A DNA stretch of 59,176 nt from DSUN01 sp035527715 (GCA_035527715.1 DATKZY010000137.1:1-59176), one strand, 5' to 3'; positions 8,301-16,301 are shown, counted from the stretch's first letter. Notes: a model not told the origin generated them from the sequence alone. Numbers and translations: made by a program.

Positions 8301-8428
8301 CGATGGGACCAATGGGACGGATGGGACGCAAAGCGGCCGGTGGCCGCAACCAAAGGGGATGATTGGATGCTTGGATGAATGGATGAATGCCTGACACCCA
8401 TCCACCCATCCGTTCATCCATTCATCCT
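8301..8428. repeat. nonamer array and inverted octamer arrays upstream of the NtrC-type gene
   Basis: Three near-identical 9-nt units (ATGGGACnn) run over about 8302-8329. Four 8-nt units related to GGATGAAT occupy 8357-8389, and their inverted counterparts (ACCCATCC, GTTCATCC, ATTCATCC) occupy about 8394-8428. The two octamer arrays can pair into one long hairpin. No gene or clear promoter was seen in 8296-8498. Confidence 0.75.
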
Positions 8429-8498
8429 CGTTGACATGCGCGCGGCCAGCGCACGAGTTGCGATCGAAGAGTCCATGGGACGCCGAGCGAGCCGCCGC

Positions 8499-9983
8499 TC
8501 ACTTGGGCTTCTCGGGGCCTGCCTCCGGGGCCTTGGCGATCTGGCCGGGGAAGGCGGCGTGGAGCAGCAGGCGGTTCAGCTTCCTCACCTGCGTCTCCTC
8601 CGTCGCCTTGGGCTCGAGCTTGAGAAGCTCAACGGCCTCGGGGGACAGCGTCACGCCCTTGAAATCGGCCTCGCGGTAGAAGCCGGGCTTCCTCAGGATG
8701 TCGTTGAGCGCGCCGACGATTCCCCCCTTGCGGCGGTCGCCCAGGACGTTGCCCGCGGCGGCGCTCTGGAGGATGGTCCGGGTGTCCTCGGGCAACTGCT
8801 CCCAGAGCCGCTTGCCGGGGCTGGGGGCATTCGCTGTTCCTTGCTTCACCAGCGCGGCGACGAAGGCGGGCCAATCGCCGATGTCGGCGACGCGGAGGTG
8901 ATACGGCCCCCGTCCCCCAGGAGGCCCGGACGCGCGGTCCACCGTGTGGGCGAGGAGATACACGTCGCGCGGGAACTCGGGCGTGGAGGAGCAGACGATC
9001 TCGGAGCCGTCGCCCATCCGGTGGATGAGGCCCGCGACCAGGCGGTTCCCGTTGTCCCAGCGGATCTCGGCGGGGCGGCCGACGAGCCGCGTCGAGCCCT
9101 GCTCGCGGCTCCAGTGCACGACATCGGCGACGGCCACGGTGCGCGCATCGTCGAGCCGCACGTCGCCCGTGGCCTCCACGCGGTCCAGCTCGGCCTTGCC
9201 ATCCGCCTTGCCCTCCACCCCGGGCACGGGCCGCAGCCACAGGGTGAGGACGTCGCAGGTCAGAGTCTGCTTGCCGTGGGTGGCGCGGACGTTGTCGCGG
9301 AAGGTCGCGCCGAGCTCGGAGCGGGACGCCGCGAGCGAGCCGTCGCAGGTGACCACGATCGGCTGGTCGCCGGCCCCCTCCGCAAGGGCGCCGGGGAAGA
9401 GCCCGACCTCGGCGCCGGCCAGCATCTCCGCCCGCACGCGCTGCCCGATGACCAGCTCGCCGGTGCGCTCGCTACGGCCCTTCTCGTCCGGCACCTTCGT
9501 CACCCACAGGCGAAGGCCCTCGCCGGTGATCGTCGAGCCCGGGCGCACGATCTTCACCTGCCCCCGCGTCGAGGCCGTGCCGTTCTTGTTGTCCCAGAAC
9601 AGGTCGTCCGCCTCCACGCGGATGGCCTGCCCCTCCTTGTCCTGAAGCTCCATCACCACGTCGCCCTCGAGCGTGGCGGAGCGGGTGTCGGTGTTCACCG
9701 TGCCCTTCTTGGCCGTGGCGGTCTGCGGCTTGCCGTCGCGGTAGCCGATGATCTTCACCGTGGCGCCGACCAGCACGCGCGGGTTCCCGGGGTCGGGGGC
9801 CACCTTGGCCGCCAGCACCAGCCACTCCAGCTCGCCCGTCGTGGGGTTGTAGAAGGGCACCTTGACGAAGCGCGTCTCCTCGGCGGGCATCTTCTTGGGC
9901 GGCCCCTTCCCCGGCTCGCCCCCGAGGGCCACGGCCGCGCCCAGCACCAGCGCGAGGGCAAGGAAGCGGAGCGGATTGCTCAT
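8499..9983 (-). CDS. LptA/LptC (OstA)-like lipopolysaccharide transport protein, extended
   Basis: 494 residues with a signal peptide (LRFLALALVLGAAVALGGE). The middle repeats beta-strand phrases typical of the OstA/LptA/LptC beta-jellyroll: GDVVMELQDKEGQAIRVEADDLFWD, then GQVKIVRPGSTITGEGL, and later TLTCDVLTLWL and EATGDVRLDD. These folds form the periplasmic bridge that carries LPS to the outer membrane. It is more than twice the usual 180-200 residues, so it may fuse two or more jellyroll units with a helical tail (about 400-494). It lies 16 nt after the KdsC-like gene, echoing the kdsC-lptC-lptA order. Exact role (LptA or LptC) is unresolved. Confidence 0.75.
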   Translation of the reverse strand: MSNPLRFLALALVLGAAVALGGEPGKGPPKKMPAEETRFVKVPFYNPTTGELEWLVLAAKVAPDPGNPRVLVGATVKIIGYRDGKPQTATAKKGTVNTDTRSATLEGDVVMELQDKEGQAIRVEADDLFWDNKNGTASTRGQVKIVRPGSTITGEGLRLWVTKVPDEKGRSERTGELVIGQRVRAEMLAGAEVGLFPGALAEGAGDQPIVVTCDGSLAASRSELGATFRDNVRATHGKQTLTCDVLTLWLRPVPGVEGKADGKAELDRVEATGDVRLDDARTVAVADVVHWSREQGSTRLVGRPAEIRWDNGNRLVAGLIHRMGDGSEIVCSSTPEFPRDVYLLAHTVDRASGPPGGRGPYHLRVADIGDWPAFVAALVKQGTANAPSPGKRLWEQLPEDTRTILQSAAAGNVLGDRRKGGIVGALNDILRKPGFYREADFKGVTLSPEAVELLKLEPKATEETQVRKLNRLLLHAAFPGQIAKAPEAGPEKPK

Positions 9984-9999
9984 CAGCGGTCGCCTCGTC

Positions 10000-10509
10000 T
10001 CAGGCCTGGAAGCGGCGCAGGATATCGGCCCATTTGCCCTGGGCCTTCAGGATGCGCTCGATCACCTCGCGCACGGCGCCCCGCCCGCCGCGGGCGTGGG
10101 TGATGCAGCTCGCCGCGGCACGCGCCTCCTCGCGGGCGTCGGCCGGGGCCGCCGAGTAGCCCGCCCGACGCATCACCGGCACGTCCGGCAAGTCGTCCCC
10201 CACGTAGCACACCTCGGCGTCCGTCACCCCCATCGCGGCGAGAAGCTCTTCGTAGACGGGAATCTTGTCGCGGACGCCCTGTCGCACGTGCTGCACGCCC
10301 AGTTCCCGAGCGCGCTGCGCTGCGGCGCCCGACGTTCGGCCCGTGAGGAGCGCCACCTGGAAGCCGCTCTCGACGAACAGGTGTATCCCCGCTCCGTCGT
10401 GCGAGTTGAACCGCTTGATCTCCGTGCCGTCCTCGGCGAGCAGGATGCTCCCGTCGGTCAGCACCCCGTCCACGTCGCACACCAGCGCCCGGATCTGTTC
10501 CAGCCCCAC
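10000..10509 (-). CDS. kdsC: KdsC-like HAD phosphatase (KDO-8-phosphate phosphatase family)
   Basis: 169 residues from the GTG at 10509, chosen for the AGGAGG just upstream. HAD motifs are clear: DVDGVLTDG (catalytic Asp pair), LLTGRTSG (Ser/Thr motif), and GDDLPDVPVM (motif IV acids), with no cap domain, as in KdsC tetramers. The family removes phosphate from 3-deoxy-D-manno-octulosonate 8-phosphate in LPS core synthesis. Closely related nonulosonate or CMP-sugar-linked phosphatases cannot be excluded. The promoter at 10542-10570 and the LptA/C-like neighbour support an envelope role. Confidence 0.85.
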   Translation of the reverse strand: MGLEQIRALVCDVDGVLTDGSILLAEDGTEIKRFNSHDGAGIHLFVESGFQVALLTGRTSGAAAQRARELGVQHVRQGVRDKIPVYEELLAAMGVTDAEVCYVGDDLPDVPVMRRAGYSAAPADAREEARAAASCITHARGGRGAVREVIERILKAQGKWADILRRFQA

Positions 10510-10541
10510 GCACCGGCCTCCTGATGGCACCCAATACCTCA

Positions 10542-10570
10542 AGGATACCGGGAAGGGGGCGACAAGTCAA
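10542..10570 (-). promoter_or_regulatory. promoter for the KdsC/Lpt-like operon
   Basis: Minus strand TTGACT (10570-10565) and TATCCT (10547-10542), 17-nt spacer; start expected near 10535, about 25 nt before the GTG at 10509. Confidence 0.5.
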
Positions 10571-10597
10571 CGAAGGCAGGCCCGGTTGCCCCTGTCA

Positions 10598-10683
10598 CTC
10601 GTGCTCGTCGTCGTCCTCGTCGTCGTCGTCGAATCTCTGGCTCTGCTTTCTCAGGGAACTCGACGACGACGACAACGACGACG
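10598..10683. repeat. inverted CGT/ACG triplet tracts
   Basis: A CGT-rich tract (about 10603-10641: TCGTCGTCGTCCTCG and so on) is followed by a complementary ACG tract (about 10665-10683) after a 24-nt spacer, able to form a long imperfect hairpin. A similar CGTGCTCGTCGTCGTC tract lies in frame inside the HzsA-related gene near 48550. Intergenic here, with nothing else in 10571-10732. Confidence 0.7.
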
Positions 10684-10732
10684 ATTGGGGAGCGCGGGCC
10701 GCGCCGAAGCCAGGGGCCGTTCCCCAAGCCCC

Positions 10733-11207
10733 TCACTCCTCGCTCTCCGACACCCGCATCGCCGCGCTCACGGCCGGGCCGGCCACGTAGGCGATGAGGA
10801 AGGCGACGCAGGCGAACGTCAGGCCGAGGCCCACCACCGCGCGGAAGCTCACCTCAAAAGGCCCAGCCGGCCCCGCCAACGAGCACCCCCGCGATCGGCT
10901 CCGAGCAGGGAATGCTCGAAAGGAGCGGGAGAAACGAGAACAGCCCCCTGCCCAGCACGGACGAGAACATGGGAAACAAGGACGCCCACCACGCCACGCT
11001 CGCCGCGTGGTGCGCTATGGCGAAGACCGCGAGGACCTTCGCCGCGGCTGGCAGCCGCGTGACACCGGCCGGCGCCTCCCGTCCCCACGCCGCGCGCAGG
11101 CCGAGCAGGTAGGCGACATAGAAGGCGGTGAGAAGTCCGCTGCCGACAACGATGCTGAATGGCGCCGCCCACTCTCGCCCGCTGACGCTTGGTTCGGATG
11201 CCCCCAT
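10733..11207 (-). pseudogene. frameshifted small multi-pass membrane protein
   Basis: From ATG 11207 the frame encodes three hydrophobic segments (FSIVVGSGLLTAFYVAYLLG; VLAVFAIAHHAASVAWWASL; and about LFSFLPLLSSIPCSEPIAGV) and stops at 10854. The next frame continues at once from 10852 with another membrane segment (VSFRAVVGLGLTFACVAFLI) and ends at 10733. Removing one T from the four-T run at 10856-10859 (minus strand) would join them through AFEVSF into a four-helix protein of about 157 residues. It could also be two small genes, or a sequencing error. No family recognised. Confidence 0.5.
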
Positions 11208-11250
11208 TCCGCCCCCTCTCCGTTCAGGAGGCACGGCTGCCGCCCGTCCC

Positions 11251-11418
11251 TCACCGGCTCATCGCAGGGCGCCTCGGCGGGCGCGAGATGACCCTGTGGC
11301 CGCTCTCCTTCTCGCGCTTCCGGGCGTCCTCCGCAATGGCGCGGACGTTGTACCTGAAGCGTGCAGCCAACTCCTCACGGATGGCTCTCACCTCGTCTAC
11401 AATGGGATCTCTGGACAT
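11251..11418 (-). CDS. small partner (putative antitoxin) of the adjacent PIN toxin
   Basis: 55 residues starting MSRDPIVDEVRAIREELAAR, a charged helical protein ending in a basic tail. Short proteins of this style are common beside PIN-domain toxins in planctomycete-like genomes, so antitoxin is an inference from position and shape. The ATG at 11418 overlaps the end of the upstream toxin reading frame (stop at 11397) by 22 nt, so it is translated after the toxin. Its partner carries a nonsense codon. Confidence 0.55.
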   Translation of the reverse strand: MSRDPIVDEVRAIREELAARFRYNVRAIAEDARKREKESGHRVISRPPRRPAMSR

Positions 11419-11897
11419 GGGGCATCTCCCATAAGCTCATCGGGCGTGCAGATGATGGGCGGTTCGTAGCCGCGGGACAGTATGAGGTCAGCAACGGGTC
11501 CGATGATCTCGGCATTGGCCAGGTGTGTGCAGTTCCACGTCATAGGAAACTCGACGCCATGCACCGCAGCGATTGCCGTGTGGAGCGCGTCGCGGGCAGC
11601 CTTCTCAGGCAGTATCCCCTCCACAATCAGGGCCTCGCCAAGGTGGATCCCTTCCTCACTCACTTCGAGAAGCGGAAGCCCGCCTGCGAACTCAAGCCGG
11701 CGAGCCGCGGCCTCGCTGTCGCCTCGCGACGCCTCATCGAGAACAAGCTGCGAGAGGCAGAGATCGAAAGAGCCGCGTCGGAAGTCCCACCAGTCCCGAG
11801 TGGTCTATTGCCTGGCAGCCACTGTGAGAATGCGGCTCGGCCTCGCGGCCAAGTAGCTGAAAATGGTCGTCTCAACATAAACCGAGCGTTTGGCCAT
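11397..11897 (-). pseudogene. PIN-domain (VapC-like) toxin interrupted by a TAG codon
   Basis: A frame of 166 codons from ATG 11897 begins MAKRSVYVETTIFSYLAA and ends with PIICTPDELMGD, with all PIN-family landmarks in one frame: the first acidic site in YVETT, LVLDEAS, DALHTAIAAVHG and TWNCTHLANAEI. Codon 31 is TAG (11807-11805) after Gln30; one base change from CAG would repair it. The toxin would be a metal-dependent ribonuclease. A downstream in-frame GTG at 11663 could yield only an 88-residue C-terminal fragment lacking the first catalytic acid. Promoter at 11950-11978 remains good. Confidence 0.8.
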
Positions 11898-11949
11898 GCC
11901 GCCAGCTCCAAACCCTGACCTGATGCCGCGCTTCCGTGCCCCTCAGTGC

Positions 11950-11978
11950 ATGATACAGCGCTGCCCCGCGTGAATCAA
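11950..11978 (-). promoter_or_regulatory. promoter for the disrupted toxin/antitoxin pair
   Basis: Minus strand TTGATT (11978-11973) and TATCAT (11955-11950) with a 17-nt spacer; start expected near 11943, about 46 nt before the toxin ATG. Confidence 0.5.
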
Positions 11979-11996
11979 GGTTGCTCCAGCCAACCC

Positions 11997-13337
11997 TCAC
12001 ACGATATTCGACTTCGCGCCCTCCAGCTTCTCGGCCACGAAGGCGGCCAGGTCGGGGATGGCGACGCGCGGCTGCTCCCGACTGTCGCGGTAGCGCACCG
12101 TCACCGTGTTGTCCTCGAGCGACTGGCCGTCCACCGTCACGCAGTAGGGCGTGCCCGCCTCGTCCTGGCGGCGGTAGCGGCGGCCGATGGCGCCGCTGTC
12201 GTCGTAGAAGGAGCGGACGCGCTTCCGCAGGCCCTCGTAGACCTGTCGCGCCAGCTCGGGCATGCCCGCCTTGTTCACCAGCGGGAACACGGCAACCTTG
12301 ATCGGCGCCAGCCGCGGGTGCAGCCGCATGAACCGCTCGGTCTCGCCCTTCTCCGTGACCACTTCCTCGAAGGCATCCACCAGGAACGTGAGCAAAGACC
12401 GGTCCACCCCGGCCGACGGCTCGATGACGTAGGGCACGTAGCGCTCGCGGGTCTGGGTGTCGAAGTATTCGAGGGCTTTGCCCGAGTACTCCGTGTGGCG
12501 CTTGAGGTCGAAGTCCGTGCGGTTGGCGACCCCCTCCAGCTCGCTCCAGCCGAAGGGGAACTCGTACTCGATGTCCACGCAGGCCTTGGCGTAGTGGGCC
12601 AGCTCGTTGGCCTCGTGGGGCCGCATGCGCAGCTTCGCGGGGCGAATGCCGAGGTCGGTGTACCACTTGAACCGCTCGGCCTTCCAGTGCTCGAACCACT
12701 GCTCGTCGGTGCCGGGTTTTACAAAATACTCGATCTCCATCTGCTCGAACTCGCGGGTGCGGAAGATGAAGTTGCCTGGGGTGATCTCGTTGCGGAAGCT
12801 CTTGCCGATCTGCGCGATGCCGAAGGGCGGCTTGAGGCGGGCCGAGGCCATCACGTTCTCGAAGTTCACGAAGATGCCCTGGGCCGTCTCGGGCCGCAGG
12901 AACACCACGGCGGCGCCCTCCTCGACCGGCCCCATAAACGTCTTGAACATCAGGTTGAACTGGCGGGCCTCGGTCAGCTCGCCGCCGCACTCGGGGCAGC
13001 GTTTGGCGTCCGCAATGTGGTCGGCGCGGAAGCGCTTCTTGCAGCCCTTACAGTCCACCAGCGGGTCGGTGAAGCCCGCGACGTGGCCCGACGCCTCCCA
13101 CACCCGCGGGTGCATCAGGATCGAGGCGTCAATGCCCACCACGTCCTCGCGGTCGCGGACGACCGTGTTCCACCACGCCTCCTTCACGTTCCGCTTCAGC
13201 TCCGAGCCGAGCGGCCCGTAGTCCCAGCAGCTATTCAGCCCGCCGTAGATCTCGGACGATTGGAAGATGAACCCGCGCCGCTTGCACAGCGACACGAGCT
13301 TCTCCATCACATCGGATTCCTTCTTCGCATTCGCCAT
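11997..13337 (-). CDS. glyQS: glycyl-tRNA synthetase (single-chain, class II)
   Basis: 446 residues from ATG 13337 (MANAKKESDVMEKLVSL), preceded by AGGAGC. It is the homodimeric alpha2-type enzyme rather than the split alpha/beta form. Visible hallmarks: GFIFQSSEIYGGL near the start, a zinc-binding pair (CKGCKKRF and CPECGG), class II motif 2 region IGKSFRNEITPGNFIFRTREFEQME, DLKRHTEYSGK, and the C-terminal anticodon-binding domain starting about LAPIKVAVFPLVNK. It charges tRNA-Gly with glycine. It has its own promoter at 13381-13409. Confidence 0.96.
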   Translation of the reverse strand: MANAKKESDVMEKLVSLCKRRGFIFQSSEIYGGLNSCWDYGPLGSELKRNVKEAWWNTVVRDREDVVGIDASILMHPRVWEASGHVAGFTDPLVDCKGCKKRFRADHIADAKRCPECGGELTEARQFNLMFKTFMGPVEEGAAVVFLRPETAQGIFVNFENVMASARLKPPFGIAQIGKSFRNEITPGNFIFRTREFEQMEIEYFVKPGTDEQWFEHWKAERFKWYTDLGIRPAKLRMRPHEANELAHYAKACVDIEYEFPFGWSELEGVANRTDFDLKRHTEYSGKALEYFDTQTRERYVPYVIEPSAGVDRSLLTFLVDAFEEVVTEKGETERFMRLHPRLAPIKVAVFPLVNKAGMPELARQVYEGLRKRVRSFYDDSGAIGRRYRRQDEAGTPYCVTVDGQSLEDNTVTVRYRDSREQPRVAIPDLAAFVAEKLEGAKSNIV

Positions 13338-13380
13338 ACCAAGCTCCTGGAGAAACCCTCGCAATCCCAAGGAAGCCTTT

Positions 13381-13409
13381 ATTTTACCAGGAGCCGCCTA
13401 TTCGGCCAA
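13381..13409 (-). promoter_or_regulatory. promoter for glyQS
   Basis: Minus strand TTGGCC (13409-13404) and TAAAAT (13386-13381), 17-nt spacer; start expected near 13374, about 37 nt before the ATG. Confidence 0.5.
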
Positions 13410-13511
13410 ACGCGGCCTGGCCATTTCCCCCCCTGGGTTGATCCGGGTGACCAGACACGTCACACCTAGTAGTGAGGGGCGAGGCCCGGGGCAGCGGACC
13501 AGGCCGACCTC

Positions 13512-13540
13512 TTGACAAACGGGCGCGCGAGAGCTAGCAT
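13512..13540 (+). promoter_or_regulatory. candidate promoter for the methyltransferase gene
   Basis: TTGACA (13512-13517) and TAGCAT (13535-13540) with a 17-nt spacer, about 110 nt before the ATG at 13652. Confidence 0.45.
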
Positions 13541-13651
13541 CGCAGCATCGGTCGTGTCCGGCAGGGCGGCCCTCGCATCAACCGCGCGCTCCCGGGCCAC
13601 CCGCCCGCACGGAATTGAGTGCCGTGGCCCCAGGATTCGGAACATCGCGAC

Positions 13652-14476
13652 ATGAACGAGATCCACGACGCGAACCGAAGGGGCTGGGACGCTGCGGCCA
13701 AGGCAGGCATGGCGGACTTCCGCCATGACGTTGACTGGCGGGAGTGCCATCGCAGTGCCGGCCTTGCCCTCGACGAGCGCGAACTGAAATGGCTCGGCGA
13801 CCTGCGCGGGAAGAAGGCATGCGTCCTGGGAAGCGGTGATAACCGCGTGGTGTTTGCCCTCGTGGGCCTCGGGGCCGAGGTCACGTCGGTGGACATATCG
13901 GAAGGCCAACTGAACGTCGCCCGCCAGCGTGCCGCGCAACTCGGCCTCCAGATCCGCTTCCTTCGCGCCGACGTGACGGACCTGTCGGCCCTCGATAGCG
14001 ACACCTTCGACCTCGTTTACACGGGAGGCCACGTGGCCGTCTGGGTCTCCGACCTTCGCAAGTACTACGCCGAAGCAGCCCGCATTCTGCGGCCGGGAGG
14101 CCTGTTCCTGGTCAACGAGTACCATCCCTTCCGACGGATATGGGACGAGAAGGCTCCGCACCTGAGAGTCCGCTCCAGCTACTTCGACTTGGGGCCAGAC
14201 CGATACGATAGGGCAGAGGGCATCCCGGGAGCAGAGCCGGGCTCACTGCCCTCCTACGAGTTCCGCTGGACCATCAGTCAGTACCTGATGGCCGTCCTCG
14301 ATGCCGGATGCGAACTGCTGGCCGTAGACGAGTTCGGAGACCGGCCGGAGGCGCACGAGGGAGGCCCGTCCCTGGCCGGCCTGCCTCAATGCCTGCTCCT
14401 TGCGGCGCGGAAAGGGGCACAGCGCCGAGCACCTGCTGGGCCAGTGCCGGCGGTGGGTCCGCAATTGGGGGCGTGA
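13652..14476 (+). CDS. class I SAM-dependent methyltransferase
   Basis: 274 residues from ATG 13652 (MNEIHDANRRGWDAAAKAG). The AdoMet site is visible: motif I VLGSGDNRVVFAL (about 58-70), acidic loop VTSVDISEGQL (about 75-85), ADVTDL, then DLVYTGGH and a motif resembling LRPGGLFLVNEYHPF. The Trp-rich N-terminus and the hydrophobic C-terminus resemble small-molecule (methyltransferase 11/25-type) enzymes. The substrate is unknown. The last 25 residues are low-complexity Ala/Pro and may reflect a lost stop. It is monocistronic. Confidence 0.8.
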   Translation: MNEIHDANRRGWDAAAKAGMADFRHDVDWRECHRSAGLALDERELKWLGDLRGKKACVLGSGDNRVVFALVGLGAEVTSVDISEGQLNVARQRAAQLGLQIRFLRADVTDLSALDSDTFDLVYTGGHVAVWVSDLRKYYAEAARILRPGGLFLVNEYHPFRRIWDEKAPHLRVRSSYFDLGPDRYDRAEGIPGAEPGSLPSYEFRWTISQYLMAVLDAGCELLAVDEFGDRPEAHEGGPSLAGLPQCLLLAARKGAQRRAPAGPVPAVGPQLGA

Positions 14477-14542
14477 ACACCTACCCGGGCACCAGCACTC
14501 CCAGGGCGACGGCGACAGATGAGGACACTTGGGGCCAATCTT

Positions 14543-14751
14543 GACCACCCCCCGTGTTGCGCAGGCGGCCGAGAGGGTCGGGATGGCGGCGGGAGAGGAG
14601 AGTGATCATGTTGACGCGGGCCAGGAACGGCTGGATGGCGGGTGAGCAGAGCCGCATATCATTGCCGCAGCTAGGCTTATGGCAGGGCACCACTCCTCAC
14701 TTCGGCACCTTCAAGATGATCACCCCCCGTGTTGCGCGCGTGATCATCTTG
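14543..14751. repeat. direct repeat pair and hairpin between convergent genes
   Basis: GACCACCCCCCGTGTTGCGC at 14543-14562 recurs with one mismatch at 14718-14737. The second copy sits inside an 11-bp inverted repeat, CAAGATGATCA (14712-14722) with TGATCATCTTG (14741-14751), followed by another ATCATCTTG. The 14477-14778 stretch separates the methyltransferase from mnmE; I see no gene in it. Confidence 0.65.
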
Positions 14752-14778
14752 ATCATCTTGCGGGAGGCAGCGGGGCGG

Positions 14779-16290
14779 CTACTTGCCGATGCAGAATTGG
14801 GCGAAGATGAGGTCGAGGAGGTCGTCGGGGGCGACCTGGCCGGTGATGGCGCCCAAGGCGTCGTGGGCGTCGCGGAGGTCGGCGGCGACGAATTCCTCGC
14901 CCATGCCCTCCCCCACCGCCTGGCGCGCCCGGCCGAGGGCCTCGCGTGCCTTGCGGAGCGCCTCGCGGTGGCGGGCGTTCCAGATGAGGTCGGAGGGGGT
15001 CGCCTCGACGCGGCCGCCTTGGACCAGCCCCGCCAGCGCCCGCTTCAGGGCATCCAGTCCCTCGCCTGTGACGGCAGAGGTGCGGATGACCGCGGCGTCG
15101 GGGGCGAACTCGGCGACATGGGCATCGGAGATCGCGGACGGCAGGTCGCTCTTGTTGAGGAGGAGGAGTTTGTGGGGGGCGTGGACCTCGTGCCACAGGT
15201 CGCGTTCGGCGCGGGTGAGCGGCTGGCTGGCGTCGAGGACGACCAGGGCGATGTGGGTGCCGGCGATGAGGCCGCGGGAGCGCGTGATGGCCTCGGTGGC
15301 GATGGGGTCGGCGAGGGTGCACGCGTGACGCGTGACGCGTGACGCGTGATCGGAGGAAGCATCGGAGCCCGCACCAATGGCGCTCGGCGAGGGTGATGGT
15401 GGAATGGCGGGCGGAATTCCGCATTCCGCGTTCCGCATTCCGCAGTTCGGCGCGAGGCCGGCTGTGTCGTAGAGGCGGAAGCGGATGCCGTCGAGGGTGA
15501 GCGGCTCGGCGACGGCGTCGCGGGTGGTGCCGGGGATGGGGGTGACGATGGCGCGCGGGCGGCCAAGGAGGGCGTTGAAGAGGCTCGACTTGCCGGCGTT
15601 GGGCAGGCCGCAGAGGGCGACGCGAATGCCCTCGGGCGGCAGGACGCCGGCATCGGCGTTCTTCAGCTCGCCGGCGACGATGGCCAAGGCGTCGTCAACG
15701 CCGGCCAACACGTCGGCCGAGGACACCAGCTCGATGTCGTGCTCGGCGAAGTCGATCGAGGCTTCGACGAGGGCGCGGAGGCCGACCAGGCGGCCGTGCA
15801 ACTCGTGGATGCGGCGCGAGGCGAGGCCCTGGAGGGCGCGGGCGGCGGCACGGTGCTCGGCGACGCTGCCGGCCTGGATGACGGCGAGGACGGCCTCGGC
15901 CTGGGCGAGGTCTATGCGGCCGGCCAGGAAGGCGCGGCGGGTGAACTCGCCCGGCTCGGCGATGCGGGCGCCGCGCTCGACGAAGGCGTCGAGGAGCATC
16001 CGCAGCAGGGGCGGCGAGCCGAGGGTGTGGACCTCGGCCACGTGCTGCCGCGTGTAGGAGCGCGGGGCGCGCATCAGGTAGAGCGTGGCCGGAACGCCCG
16101 GCCCGCCCCCGTGCAGGCGCAGGCGGGCCTCCCGGGCGCAGTACCAGGGCAACGCGGCGAGCGATGCCGGCTCGGCGAGCAGGCGCTCGAGGAGAGGGAA
16201 TGCCTCGGGGCCGCTCAGGCGCACGATGGCACGCGGCGAGGGGCCGGCGGGGGTCGAGACCGCGACAATCGTGTCGTCGAGGGAGTGCAC
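14779..16290 (-). CDS. mnmE: tRNA modification GTPase MnmE, with an in-frame repeat insertion
   Basis: 503 residues from the GTG at 16290 (VHSLDDTIVAVSTPAG). MnmE with MnmG makes the 5-carboxymethylaminomethyl group on wobble uridine 34 of tRNA. The N-terminal folate-binding domain has GEFTRRAFLAGRIDLAQAEAV, the G domain has P-loop GLPNAGKSS (228-236), DTAG (275-278) and NKSD (379-382), and the C-terminus ends in the catalytic-Cys motif FCIGK. It is about 45 residues longer than usual: residues about 281-326, just after DTAGL in switch II, are encoded by tandem-repeat DNA and look non-native. Starts 11 nt after yidC. Confidence 0.95.
   Translation of the reverse strand: MHSLDDTIVAVSTPAGPSPRAIVRLSGPEAFPLLERLLAEPASLAALPWYCAREARLRLHGGGPGVPATLYLMRAPRSYTRQHVAEVHTLGSPPLLRMLLDAFVERGARIAEPGEFTRRAFLAGRIDLAQAEAVLAVIQAGSVAEHRAAARALQGLASRRIHELHGRLVGLRALVEASIDFAEHDIELVSSADVLAGVDDALAIVAGELKNADAGVLPPEGIRVALCGLPNAGKSSLFNALLGRPRAIVTPIPGTTRDAVAEPLTLDGIRFRLYDTAGLAPNCGMRNAECGIPPAIPPSPSPSAIGAGSDASSDHASRVTRHACTLADPIATEAITRSRGLIAGTHIALVVLDASQPLTRAERDLWHEVHAPHKLLLLNKSDLPSAISDAHVAEFAPDAAVIRTSAVTGEGLDALKRALAGLVQGGRVEATPSDLIWNARHREALRKAREALGRARQAVGEGMGEEFVAADLRDAHDALGAITGQVAPDDLLDLIFAQFCIGK
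15313..15450. repeat. two heptamer tracts within mnmE
   Basis: Four exact copies of ACGCGTG run from 15321 to 15348. Four heptamers of GCATTCC type (one or two changes each) run from 15414 to 15441. Both are inside the roughly 138-nt segment that adds the extra residues 281-326 to MnmE; the translation stays in frame. Confidence 0.9.
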
Positions 16291-16301
16291 GGGCCTGTGG
16301 C

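Noticed and set aside
10598..10683. CRISPR array
   Set aside because: Units are 3 nt, in two inverted tracts, with no spacers and no cas genes.
14481..14693. A 70-codon minus-strand frame in the mnmE-methyltransferase gap
   Set aside because: It has no start signal or similarity, and covers repeat sequence.
15321..15441. CRISPR-like repeat in mnmE
   Set aside because: Units are 7 nt without spacers, and the frame continues through a known protein.
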